Below, piece by piece: positions 49,132-62,433 of a DNA stretch of 64,000 nt. The stretch is from NCBI RefSeq assembly GCF_021155775.2, contig NC_060237.1, forward strand, positions 20,048,970 through 20,112,969, in the 5' to 3' direction. The stretch comes from Neodiprion pinetum (lineage: Eukaryota > Arthropoda > Insecta > Hymenoptera > Diprionidae). Numbering within the stretch: the stretch's first letter is position 1; each line of letters begins with the position of its first letter. A model generated the notes under the pieces. That model made no database searches, had not been told where the DNA came from, and worked only from the letters and a program-made list of their open reading frames with translations. A program made the position numbers and the translations under genes.

Positions 49132-50980
49132 ACAAGGTGTGCGAGTCGCCGCTAAGCGACGTCTGGAGGCCAAATCTGGAGTACCGATTAATTCAAGAGC
49201 CGATTAATCAGTGGCCTCAGTTTCCGGGACCGATTCTCATCAAGCCCGCCTTCGATGTCGCTCCTCGGATGCTCTGCGGCCGGGGCGCAGCGTCGGTAGA
49301 ACTCCTGACACTAAATAATTTCTACATCCGCGGAGCCGAAACTCGTGCGTGAAACACAATTGTTACCCGTACATACCTACGCGCAAGTACAGCTCAACCC
49401 CGGTGGGAAAGTACATTTGCCGATCTATAAAATATAAATTATCGGCTTTCACCTCGCATCAAACTTCGAACAGATTGAGCGATGCTTCCGAGCGTTGTTT
49501 CAAGCTACGATTCAGGCCTACGATTAATTCGATCTAATTTTTCCTCGTTCTTTAATTTTCTTTCGTTTCTCATTTCGTCCCGACATTGGTGAAATTTTTT
49601 TACGTTGGTGAGAAAAAAGTACCAAGAATAAATCAGCTGGACCGTCTGAATCAAAGTTTAGATAAAGAGGATAAAAGCTGTTTGAACAATCTCGAGCAGC
49701 ATCGTTTACGCCAATGATGGTAAACCCGAAGAAGATAACATCGGTAACTACTTCGTAGAAATGAATCTGAGGAAATTCGAGTAACGCAAGCTGAGGTATT
49801 AGCAATTTTAGTAAAGGTAAATAATCCGATAAAGAAATTTCTACCAGTAGCGGTAAAATACTTTCAGTTTGCAAAGCAGAACGAATTTGCTTTGTCAAGC
49901 TTGAGTTTCACGCACCGATCGACGCGAAGGGATAATGGCCGAATCAAACCCTGCGGCAAAGCTGCAATTATAATTATCATTGTTCAACATCGTCATATTG
50001 GGACCGTGGATTAACGATCGCGAGTTTTGCACACATTCCAATCCGACAGGTGCAGCTTAATACTGATTTCCGTATCTCAGCCGTTGATGTTCCCTCATTT
50101 TGAAAGCTCTTCCGGGAGCTTAAGCCCTCGGCTTTTCGGGGCTATAGATGAAAACTCGTTGATGATAATGTCTGAGAGGCTGCTGCAGCGGGGCTCGAGG
50201 GACGGGGGCTAATTTTATCCGATGATATTCCTGTAACGGCTAATTGAATCCCGTCGTTTTCTCGGGACCCCTTGTACCTAGATGCCATATTCTTGGTTTG
50301 TTCTTTATTCTTTTATCAAGGAAGTAATAAACGGACGAAGGAGACCGTGGCGAAGAATTACGCAATATTCCTGCGGTGCGCTGCAGTTCCTACCCTCCGA
50401 GAAGCTTTTATTATATTTCTTCTCGTCGAGAGATTTATTCATTGCCTGATTGCATCTCCAGGTACCACGTGACTCTCCGCTTGCGTCGTTCGCCTTTTTA
50501 TATCTCTTCGTATACGTACGTATCCATACCTATATATACCTACAATTTGCGTCGCATGCAACGTAGCTGCAGCTAAAGCGACGTCTTCGTCGAGCGGTTC
50601 AGGAAACCGGAAATTGATCGCAAAAACCGGTACGAATGCAGCTTCGGTAAAGTTTCGACTCGATTCCTGTATCCGTGTTGAATATACAATCTCGCAATGT
50701 TTACACACCTTCCAGGATCATGACAATCGTTTTATGACAGGTTTACTACAAACGCATCTTCTATTCGTGTCACAAGCTTCGAGTGAAGGCAAAATTTCAC
50801 TGCCTGCAATTCGGTTTTATGCAATAGTTGGAATAAGTATTTTTTCCCATACAGAGATGAGGGAGCGTGTTCTGAAAATTATTACCGGCTCACTTGTGCA
50901 ACTGGTGAATAATATGCGAAGTAGTTTGTGACGGATTTTCACAACAACTTTAGTTTGCAAAAAATTGAATTATCAAGTTA
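49132..50980. other. non-coding, no gene seen
   Basis: Moderate GC. An open frame of about 70 codons at 49137-49352 (plus) has no recognisable motif or convincing splice sites. Confidence 0.4.
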
Positions 50981-50982
50981 AT

Positions 50983-51066
50983 AATGTGACCAGAGTTAAG
51001 TCGAGAGTAAAGTCCTATATGTAACACGGGAATAAAAGTCGATTATTCCCTTGTTACATAATGTAC
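50983..51066 (-). repeat. diverged copy of the hairpin/TGGCCACTTTATT family
   Basis: A 43-base hairpin at 51018-51060 (TATGTAACACGGGAATAA with its near-complement) and a TGGTCACATTATTAACTTG end (minus strand) have the same order and spacing as the copy starting at 10711. A further AAGTGACCAGA in the same orientation lies near 51329-51339. Confidence 0.6.
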
Positions 51067-51339
51067 TATTACACAGGTACGAGAAGAATATATTGCGAAT
51101 CTTGACTCTAGAACAATATTTTCAATTTATCAAGACTAAGGTTTTTTTATCTAAGGATTGGTTTGAGTTGTCTTATCAACCTCCGGTTGCTTCTATAGTT
51201 TTTGCATAATGTAACGTCGAATTCCAATTGAAACCAAAACTTTTCGGTCCATGACTTTGTTTCAGTGATCCATTTAGTTTTCGAGTTACACTTGATTCTC
51301 TGTAACCGTCTGAACGTCATGGAATAAAAGTGACCAGAA

Positions 51340-54300
51340 AGTCGAAAGTCGCTCTTATCAATTGACAAAACCATTTCGCAAAGTGTAAACCGGTTTTGAG
51401 AGAGTCGCGGTTTTGGTCAAGTGGACTGCAAGTCGAATGCCCTGTACACACCTACCTCGGTTGGGTAATTCGCCGTTGCTACACGAGTATCCGCGGTCCA
51501 AGTACGGCGCATGCAAATGAAGGGCGTCATCCCCTAACGGTGCCTTTGTCGAGTAACCCATTTGACCCGAAGACCGTTGCAAAATTTTCAAGATATTTTG
51601 TCAGGCCCATCTTTATCGCGGTTGCGTTATCGTTACAAGGGTTATCGATTTGACGATATCTCGCTGACTTCATTTTCATTTTCATTTTCATTTCGAGCAT
51701 CCCTTCAAATCTGTAGCCAGCCAAATTGCAGCTGGTGTGCACTTCATGTTCCGGCAAAGAAGCGCATTCCTGCAAAAAAACTTTGGATTCAGGTTTCCAT
51801 ATTTTTGTCTTCCTTGTCGCGCATTAGCTGTAAATTGTTGGGCAGGTGATTTAGTCATCGTTGCACATCCGAGGCATCCGGTCGAGTTGTAAAAGTTTAA
51901 TGATTAACGGTAGTTTGAATTTTGTAACGAGAATGGAGGAGGTTTTGCGTAGTTAGATTTAACCAAATCGGGGCTGCAAGTTTCACCATCGGTTTCTCGC
52001 CCCTCGCCATGTCTCATGGTCGCCTCCACCTTATATCGCCAACTAAGAAGAAAATATCCCGTAACTTTGCACATTGCGGGCTTAACTCCGTACGGAGCTA
52101 CATTTTTACGTTGTAACGACCCTGCGCCGTTGGAAGCGGATTTTATATCCCGTGTCTGTGCTCTTTATTTCGTTATAGCCTTAACGGTCGAAATCGCTCA
52201 AAAAAAAAAAAAAAGGAAAAAAGAAGCCGAAACATAGAGACGAAACTTTAAGGATCGTTTTACCACCGGATGTTCGACTGGCCGTGTTTCATTATTCAAC
52301 CTAGGTAGTTATTCAAAAAAAAAGTTGTAAACAAGTGCTCGTGAAGCGAATGCAGGGAAAAAAGTAGCAATATACTTGCATTTATTCATCTCATATTTAT
52401 TTATGATTATATTGTGGAAAACTTTTAGTTGTTACGATAAGTGTGCAAAGTACCGGTCTCCTTCCGTTTTCTTGTCACAACAGATTTCATTTAACTATTT
52501 CATCGAAAATTTGCCTATTGAAATACGGTACGACAGATGCCCCATGTGAACGTATACGTATGAAATCTATTGGTTAACCGTGTTTTATTTTTTTTATTGA
52601 TTTTACAGTAACCGTAACAGAAGTTTTCAGTGAAAGGTAACACGCCGTGAGTGTATCGGATTTAACTTCAGTTGCCTATTTGACGGCGCAACTCCCGAAA
52701 ACTCCCGATGTGTGCGGAAGGTTTGACCCATGTTTAACGGAGAGGTTCGACTAACCAAATAATCGCCACTATGTGTGTTTCAATGTTTGTCGGATGCCGG
52801 TAACGTGGAAGTTGTAGGAGAAAATTAGGAAAAAGTGCCTGTTAAGGCTATGAGAGGTGCCTCAGATAGCAAATTTCCGGATTATTTCAGGCGAGGGGTG
52901 TCCGCTCCTGCCGGATTCGATGCCGGCCCTTGTTTGTGATGAACGACATCAATAACACATTGCAGGAAATTAAGTGTCAACGTGTGTTTTCAGCAATTGA
53001 GATTAACAAGAATCAGACAGCAAAGTGCGAGTCAAAATTCCCCCTCGGATAGCCATAAACTTATTGTTATTCACCGTTTCACACGATTGCGTAGTTTCGG
53101 TTTTTTATATAATACGTCGCCTCACGTTTTCCGTTCAAGCTGTTTTCTCATCAAACTGTTTCACTTAGCTGCTTTGAATTTCACTGCAGCGTTATAGCGC
53201 AGCGTAATTTATATCCTCTACTAGCGTTAATAAAGTATAAACAGGTATAAACAGTTCCACCTGCGTCTGATTGTGAATTGTTGAATTGTCGATTTCCAGT
53301 CGCCCGTTACGACAATTATACAAGGAAAGCGTTGAAGTGGAAAGAACGGTAAACAATGATTCATTTCCGTGCCATCATCGACAGTATTCGAAGCTCAATA
53401 TAAGTTTAAACGAGTTTCAGAAGCACGGAACCTGGCGTCGCCGCGAACGATTTCCCCGCTTTTCTTCGTTTTATACGAGTTTAAAAGTTGAATCGTTGAA
53501 AAAATCTTTCATGTCTTCCTTTCCTTGAGTTATAAAAACGCTTGAATTAAAGCTGAAAATTTATGCAGCCCGCACGTGCGCCGATTCTATTTTCTCTTGG
53601 GCCCTCACCCTTTTGGCGTGAGAAACCAGACGCGGCGGGGGGGCGGGAAAAAATAATTGAAGAAAAGCTCGAGAACTCGGGCAACAAGCTCTCGGCGAAC
53701 TCCCTTGGCGTGTACGTAGGAATGTGGCGACACTCTGCGGCGATATGGGAGCCCGGAAAGTCTAAGCCACCCATACCAGAGTCACAAATCTTCGTCGTCT
53801 CTGACGCTTAATACAAGTTTCAAGCGGTTACGTGCCGAAACGTTACCGGGGAATCCTGGCTTTATCGAGTCTTGGGTTAAACCGTCGCGGCCTGCCGAGC
53901 TATCGCTTACCAACACTTTCAGGATTCCTCCTGCCGATTTTATTCGCTCGATTAACAACCCCGCGATCCACAACAACGCTTATTTTCACGGGGGGCTTGC
54001 GCGTCTCCTTGTCTCTCAGTAATTTTCGACAAAATATAGAAAAAGGACAATTCACCGTCGTTAGTCCGCTTAACGCGCAGAGTTTGCTCCAATTAATTCT
54101 TTGCCGGTATACGATGTGAGGGGGCAAAATATGCTTCGTCTGCAACCGCTAAGGCGGGAGGGAATGTTTCCTGTATTTAAAAAAATTTCACTTGTGGGTA
54201 GTTACGTAGTTGAACATTTTAATGAAATGCAGGGTATCGTTGCAATATGTGTTTAAATATTCTTGGAATTATAAGAAAATGCGGGAAGAATACAAGGGAA

Positions 54301-57300
54301 ATTATTTAATATTTAATACTAAACTTTCTATCCGATGCAATATCAGATTTTTTTCTTTACTTTGCTTAATTTTTTTTTTTAGTCTTTGTAACACTTTAAC
54401 ATCAAGTTATTCTTGCGCCAACATCAAAAAATGGAAATTCTTATACGAAAATATACCTATGACGAGTTATTATAATCAAAAATAATAGTAACACGTCACG
54501 CTAGATTTTATGGTTACAGCTACGAAAGTGATTTTAATTTTGTACGCGGAATTATATTTTTCGGTTGGATTGGAAAAAGTGGTAATAATTTTAGGAATGT
54601 ACATAGTAATCACAACTAATTGTAAGATTTTTTCCTCCGTGTGCTCATTAAGTAACTTGATGGGGAGGGGGGGCAGAAACTCAAAGTGATGATAACAGAG
54701 AAAAGTCTTATTTGTACGTGAAAAATGATTATTTTGGGAGAATCGCCCATATCTGTTAATACGAAGAGATACTTTTTGCCGGCGAGTGTAAAAATTACGC
54801 GATAAAATTGACCTAAAAAAAGTAAACTAATTGGCAAAAAGAATCACGTATAAAAAAAAATCGGTCCTACCGAGAGTTTTCGCTCACATTCAGCTTGCTG
54901 CAACACTCGTTAATGGACTTTTTACTTAATTAAAGCTGCGGCATTAATTAATTACGCTAAGAGGCAACAGCCCAGCATCGTTATACGTGTACCAGGTAAC
55001 CGCAAATGCAGTGAGCTTGGGCTTAGTCCCTTGTGATAAAAAATCATTGAATTTTTCAGTGACTTTGCTCCGGCAAAAATATTCCAAAATACTTTGTACG
55101 GGAATTTTGAGACCGTACCAAATTCGCCGTACAGGCTCCGATGGAAAATTTTTATCAAGTTTGAACTGTTCAACATTATGAGCATTCCGACTGATGAGCG
55201 AATTTGATAGCTACGGAATCACCGGTGATCCGTTTAATAGGGTGCCGAAATGTCGGCCGAGGCTTGACGATAACTTTGTGAAATGCGGGTGCCACGTTAA
55301 TGGCTTGAGACTTGAACATCGCTTGAAAGTATCCGCGAAAAGAGAATGAGAGAGAAAGCCGGGAGACAGCGAAATATGGGGTAGATAGAACCGGTTGGAA
55401 ACAACGGCATTTATTATCTGTATATTCTGATGGCCGCAGCTTTTCAGGATTGTAAACCGTCGGCACGTTAATGCGGCGGACAGGCTTAACGAGATGGAAA
55501 ATTCCCTGCAGGCGGCCCAAAGCTCGAGGCCGCTTTCCCGTATCCAGAATTATCCTGCGATCTTCTCCTTGTTTGTTCCTCCACCGTCGGAATGTCGACT
55601 GATCCGATTCCTCGACGGTGAAAACTCCGACGTTAATTTGAGAAACCGAACAGACTTGGCGACTTATTATTATCGTAGGTACTTGACTGCCTGATGTTAT
55701 TGGAAGAAAGAATTATTCTGATAAAACGGCGCGAACGGTGGAAGGTAATTGAAACCATGGAACGAGGCGGAGAGAAAGAGGGCAAAGAGAGCAAATCGCT
55801 CTGGGACTTACTTGCCTAGTGGGTGAATTGAAATAATTTCTCTGAACTTTGAGAGAGAATCCTTATCGTCGTATTCAATTTAGTCTCGGTCGGAACGAGT
55901 CAAAGCTTCCAAGATAGCTCCCATATTGTGTTATCAATATTCAACACGAACAAGAGGACGAGCTTTTTCCATTGTCGAACCGGTAATCCTCCCCTGCCAA
56001 TCTTTGCCGTATTTAATTCACAGCTTTCTTTCTCCATGATCATTTATATTTTATACGTATACTTATAATTTATAACATAAACCTTGGATTCTTCACCAAT
56101 ATTGTACGATGAACACGCGGGACACGTAATACGTTTCTCTAAATTCCACCCGAGATCGAGGGGCGATACTTTTCCGGAACTCGTCTCGTTACCACGCTTA
56201 GCGCTTTCGTGACTCTCAAGCGATTCGATGATTCAAGATCCGGTAAGAGAAATGCTTGAACAGGGTTAATATTGACCTCTGCACGTCGAGTCTGAAATTA
56301 TTTACTATCGATCAAAGATCGTGGAATAATATGATTTGTTGATCTCGCACCCAGATCCGCACCGAGGATTATTTGTTTGGTGTTGCGCGGGGTCCGAAAC
56401 TCCGTTCACACCCCATTCAGTGAATAAAATTACATTTCCATAATTCGATTAAAACTTCGAATGGAGGCGAAATTGCTTGATTCAAGTTAACGCCGTTAAA
56501 TTCAGTTGAACCCTCGCAGCTTGCCCTACATCGTTCACGTGTCGTGCGCCACGCGCAGACGTTTCCTTCGACAGCCTTCAGACTGGTCGTCTCATATTCA
56601 TTACGAGGGTTGTGATACCTACTCGGTCCTCCTCTGCACCGTCTTCACGCGAAATGTCGATAGTTCCATTCGGTCTCCTGTTTCACTTTTCGTCCCTTCC
56701 GAGTGAAAAACGATGCGCGTATAATGCAGGAGGTCCGGAACTTTGTTACTCGGTTTAATTGACGCGCCTGCGCCTTTGTCAGGATCGAAAGCTGTTCGCA
56801 AATAGCTTCGAGTATTCAACGCCTCGTTTTAAGTTCACTTAATTTCATGTTTAAGTGCGCGACAAACTCGAGCGGGACAAAACAAAAAAAAAAAAAAAAC
56901 AATTTACTCGACTTATAAAATTATCGTTTACTGCTTTGAGAATTATCTACCGCAACGCTCTTCACTTAATAAAAACTCGGCGCTTAATAAAAACTTTTCG
57001 ACTTGCCAAAAGCAAGCGACGGTTAAAATTTTGCCCCATGTTGCACATTTCGCATGAGTATTGAATTTCAACTGTTCTAATTTCGCAGTTTCTTTCTTCC
57101 GCTTCTCAATCTTATTTTCTATTAACATTCGATGCGGTATAAAAACTTAATTAAAAGCGACACTCGCAGAGAGGCAAAGTAGTCATCCAATTCCCAGCGG
57201 CAAGTCTAGGTGTATATTTTAGCGAAATCTCTTTGCAGAGATAGCGGGTATCCGCCCCTTGGAGACTCGGAGGGACGAGGGTGCGCCTATCACTCCTGAT

Positions 57301-60300
57301 TTAATACCGAAGGATCTCTCCTCTCTCTCTCTCTCTCTCTCCCTTTTCCCTTTCCACCCCCTTTTTCCGTTCCGTTCTCTTCCTGTTCCTCTTCCACCTC
57401 CATTTTCACCTCCACCTCTCATTATATATCTCCAAGTCTTTTGCATCGTCCCTCCTCATCACATGCGAGGCACGGCGAATCGCTGGAGGGATGAAGGAGA
57501 AGATGAATCACCGGAGAGGACGCGTGGCGAAAACAGTCTTCATTGAATTTTAAGCCGTGTTTATTACCGAGAGACGTGGCAGGGACGAAACTTCATTTTG
57601 CACACCCAATTCACACATCCTTCGTGGCATACAGTCTCATGTTTGGTACTCTACGAGCCTTGAAGTAAACAGAATCAAGACAGGATCAACTTAATTCGCA
57701 AGTACAGAACGGCTTGGTTTGAATTTGAAAAGTTCTGGGCATCGATCCGACGATATTTTGTAAAGAAACTCTTTTGACCTTTGAAATTTTGTTCAGGAGA
57801 GTAGTTTCGAGGGTCATTCGGGCACTTGTCGACAAATGAAAACGCAGATGAAAAAGGAAAATAGAAGAGTAACAGAGAGGAACGAACGATCCGTTTATTT
57901 CACTCCTACCGTCTGGTTACCACACTCGTGCACGAAAGTGGAGAGGCTGGAGGGCTGGTTATAGGGGTGAAATGTTCTCCTGAGTACGAGAAAATATTTT
58001 TCAGTGATGGAAAGTCCTGGAAATTGCCCCGGCGTCGTTATGGCGCCTGGTAATCGCAATTGTCCGCCTGGGTTATGATGATTTGGTCCCACCGTCGCGT
58101 CGGTGTCGCTGTGCGAGGTACACTTATTACAGGCAATATTCCCGCTCATCACGTCGGCTACAACGACCAAGATACATACACACAGTGCGTACGTATACTC
58201 GCCGTGTGATGCGATAGGTAAGAAACAGTTGCGCTCCGTGGGAAAGAGTAGCAATGAAAAGTGAGGCAAAGAACAAAAAAGAGAAAAATAGCGAGACGTC
58301 TCGAGTCGAGACTTGGAAAGATTCGAGAATTAATTTCTCGATTTTCTCACCGTCGTTGCAGCTAACGAAATCAGCTCGGATTAATCAATCACCTGTGAAT
58401 TTTACCAGATTTCCCCGAAAGCTTGGTAGATGATTTAATGCGCCGGGGATGTTTCGGCACGCCGGTAAACACCGGGCAACAGACATCTTCGAACGGTGAG
58501 GAGCCTTGAAGCAGAAGTTAGACACGCCGTCGGACAGCCCGCTTTCAAACGTCATAGTTCACCCGACCACCAACGGCGTATTCGTCTCGTGGGGATGAAA
58601 GTTTACCTGAAATGTACCTTCTCACCTCAGACGTATATCACGGCAAGAATTTCATCGTGCTCTGTAAATTTTTGTTTCGTTTGTCAATCTGTATTCCATC
58701 TGGATTGACAGCGGGTAAGGTCTTCTCTTAAGAGCCCAGGCTGAAGGTACACTCTAAAATCACTGTGAGTTCGCAACCATTCGCGGATCATTGGATGAGA
58801 ATGTACATGGAATTGCTTCATCGGTTGCTCCAAAGCTGCCTTCACGAATTACGCGTTCGCGAGACCGTTGCCTGAACTTGGAGGTGCAGGCCTACCATCC
58901 TTCATAGCGGAATCTGTTGCGTCGCATTTTCGATCTTTGTTCGGGGAAGTAAGTTGCCCACTAAATCTCCACCATCGCGCCGTGGAGGATCATCCGTTTA
59001 CGTCGAGACGCCTATAGACGGGAAGATTAATTACGGGCATAGGTAGGTTGTACATGGATTTCTAGACGGTGAAGCGGCCGGGCGTTTTAACGGTAAGCCG
59101 ATTGCACACCATCAGGTACATTCCCCGAGCCTCCGGGGCTTCGCTCGTTAATACACTCCCTCATAATTGTGTCATGACGGCTTAACATTGATCGTCGATC
59201 GAAACTTGTTTAATCATCGGTCTTACAGGCAATGCGATGCGGCCGTCGAGGCTCGTGCCCAATCAAGCCATGTTAAATTCAATCGAACAGGATCGTATAC
59301 CGCATAGGGAGAAGCGCGTCTCCGCCCAACCTGTGGTCTTCGGAACTATGAAGTCGCTGGTATTTTGACAAAGTTCTCGTAAATAGAAGAAATAACATCA
59401 TCTTGTTATCTGTTCGAACCTATCTTCAGACGTACTGTACGCAACCAGACTTTCGATTTGAGAAACGTTTGTTACTTCACTAATTCCTTCACCCCTTGCT
59501 GTGTTCACAAGACGTTGGTTTCACATCGAAAATGATCGCTGGTTCTCTTCACTTCGATACTCTCCCACATGTTCGAGATTCAATAATTTCAACCACTTCT
59601 GACGTGTGGAGTCAGGACTTGAATGCGTGTGGATATGCAAGAAAAGGTTTTCAAAAAGCTATATAGCTTACTCTCGAAAATCTGTCACGTAGCATTCAAT
59701 CCTGTTAAGCTATAGCAGTGCGGAGTAGCCTAGAGTGCGATCATTACAAGGCCACCTTTTCAAGACAATTACTCTAACGTCATCGGTGCCACCCTATCGA
59801 GTTAGTCTGCCTGCGGCTCACGCATAATATTCACCCTCTGTGTCTGTATCGCTTTGAACTCGACGGTGTCAGCGTTAATTTTCACTTGTGCTCACCCCTT
59901 AAACACGGTAACATTGGCTTATGGCTTACTTCGGTCTCACGCGAATCACATTTTGGAACCACCTTGACATTGGCTCCTGACATCATCCAGTGGCAGAGAA
60001 ATTTTCATACTTATATTGTACAAACGTGCCCGACATTCGACCTCGTGAAGTCTGATTCTTGATTCTGAGTGAACTGAATTTCGCGCCATTTAGTCCTGGT
60101 TAAAGTTTGGATGCAACAAAATCTTCAACTTCAAAGCCAATGTTTACAAGCGACTTACCTAGCCAGTCTGTTTGTGAGTACAACGCGGCGGAAGCGGCAG
60201 TTTGTTGAAGAGTCTCTTCCGCGTGGATTTGACGGTAAATTTAATCAAAGGGGCTCGCTCCCATCAGCTATTCCGACTGTTTTCACGCACCCGCAAACTG

Positions 60301-61980
60301 CCACAGGGCGAAACCTCGGGTGCTCCAATCTGACTTGCAGCCAAATGCAGACTCCGTGCTTGTGATCAACTCAGTGTAGCGATCGCTTTGGCGCTGGTGA
60401 CATTAGCTGGCATTCCGGTTACTTTGCTAATTTGCGCCGTGCTTCACCTCGCGTCGCGTGAACGTTGCTTCGATCTTTTTATCACGGTGCTTTTCGATCG
60501 AAGCATTTTTTTTGGATGCTGTTTCATGGACGGAAAGCTCATCTTGAGGTGGATAAAGACAAAGGGCTCAGGGGTCGATCGCTCTACCGGAGCGTACACG
60601 TGTTACTTTTTTTCCTCCCCCAGCCACACGTGAGACTTCAAACAACTTCGCATGGACGAACGCGTGACGCGAAAGGAATTTGCATGGACATTGAGTCGAT
60701 GGTAGTCTACTTTTCACCGAACCGTACGGCTGACCTTCTCGCTTCATTTTTCGGTTGAAAAACCTTGATATTCTATCAATCCGATGACAGATAGCGATAA
60801 TATAATATCACGAAGGAGTGAACTATCATCGCGAAGCGACGGCGTGCAAGAGGAAAAATTGACGTTAGGAACTGGCAGAGAGGTAAGAACTCCGCTAAGA
60901 ACCTGCGAAAGAAAGGTAATCGAAACGTCGTAAAAGTTATGCGCGTTGAACTGGCACCTTGAAGTTGCTGGACGGACGTCGGGTGGATGAGGAAGGATAC
61001 TATAAATTTTAAGCAGAGGGTCTCGATCATTTAATCAGAACAGTTAAAGTTGAGAGCCCTTGATCCACGTTAGCTTAACAAAGTTGATTGGAATCCAGGG
61101 ATCCGGCCTTCCTTCCAATTTCCGTCTAGACTTTGGACTCTAGAGGTTTATTAGTGCAAGCTCCCGACTGATCTACAAATCTCGTGATTTTTCAATTACA
61201 ATATTACCGGGATATAATATATTCTCGAACTGCGATGTGTTTATATGGATATGTTTGCAGGAGAGGATTGGAGCACGCCTAGAACCATGCGACATTACTG
61301 CAAACGTATCCCAAGCATAATATCATGCGGGAAATTTGGATCGTTGTTAGTCTTCGTTCATCGCATGCGAATAAATATTCCGCTCAATTTTGAAATGTTT
61401 ACTTTGCCCCTTGAGAGTAAATGGGAAATGGTTAATCGACGTTGTGTTTGTGCAGGGTTTCACTGCGGTTAGAGCGAGTGTTTAAAAATACGTATTGTCG
61501 GTCGTTGATCAAGTGTGGCATTGGGAAAAAAAAGAATGATACAATTTTTCAAGGAAGAATACACTTTTCGTAGAAAAATGAAATTAAATAAAAAACTAAC
61601 TAGTTCCTGAATTTTCCAAGCGAATTCAAAGCTCGTCAGAGCTACTCGCGTTACAACTTAATGCACATGGTAGGGTGTAAATATCACTCCAGCGGAAGAG
61701 TTTCATCTTCTCTAAAAGTGGAACGGCTGCCGAGGCGTTGAGGCAAATTGCAATGAACTCGAATATCGGTATTAAAATCTTTTCACTTAGCCGTCAGACT
61801 TTGATCTTCGCTCACGTCTTGAACTTTCGCCTTGGTTACTTCCGAGGAATTCTTCCATAAGTGCAGCCTTTGAAAATTTGTACCATGTTTAATAGCTCTT
61901 CTTTCTGCGCGGATTGCTTAGTCCAATTTTGCACGTGGCAGTTCAATAAGAGAGATACTAACTGGTTTCTAGAAATCCGC
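51340..61980. other. 10.6 kb non-coding stretch
   Basis: No exon supported on either strand and no complete transposon seen. Noted: a (CATTTT)4 repeat at 51670-51694, poly-A runs near 52201-52215 and 56882-56899, and a (CT)n tract at 57315-57343. An unassigned 124-codon frame lies at 57895-58269 (minus). It may be intron or intergenic DNA of a gene outside the window. Confidence 0.45.
57315..57343 (+). repeat. (CT)n microsatellite
   Basis: About 14 CT units followed by a pyrimidine-rich stretch to about 57420, which produces long uninterrupted but meaningless reading frames. Confidence 0.9.
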
Positions 61981-61989
61981 TCAGAAGGA

Positions 61990-62433
61990 GAGTATCAAAA
62001 CTTCGGATCACAGATTTTACTGAAACTTGTAGGGGTATTTCTTTGGCCTTAAATATGGAGCTTCTCATGTGTAGTTTCATCCATTGGATCTTTTGTTGCT
62101 CGATTTAGCATTCATTAGATTATCAAGAATTTGCAGTCTGTACTCTACCATGGCTCTGAAATAATAATAACATATCCGTTTACACTTCAATCCATAAGAA
62201 CCTGCTATCGAAACTCCAACAGAAAATAATGAATATTAATATTTAAGACTAAAATATACAATACGTTTCGTTTAGTAAGGCATTCTACTTATTAAACTGT
62301 TAATTCAATAAATTTTAACCGGCACGAAGAACGGGCCACTGGATAAAACTACGCATCAGAAGCTCCATATTTCAGGGCGATGAAACACCCCTAGAAGTTT
62401 CAGCAAGATCCGCGATCCGGAGGTCTGATACTC
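61990..62433. mobile_element. foldback/MITE, 444 bp, about 98-base inverted arms
   Basis: Arms 61990-62087 and 62336-62433 are imperfect inverted copies: GAGTATCA, CTGAAACTT, TAGGGGT, AAATATGGAGCTTCT and CCATTGG pair with GATACTC, AAGTTTCAG, ACCCCTA, AGAAGCTCCATATTT and CCACTGG. The 250-base centre is AT-rich and non-coding. Confidence 0.8.

Noticed and set aside
49137..49352. Plus-strand frame of 71 codons beginning CESPLSDVW
   Set aside because: No good acceptor, donor or similarity; kept only as part of the non-coding region.
57219..57546. Frames of 75-95 codons on both strands
   Set aside because: They come from the CT repeat and pyrimidine-rich tract; no domain or splice context.
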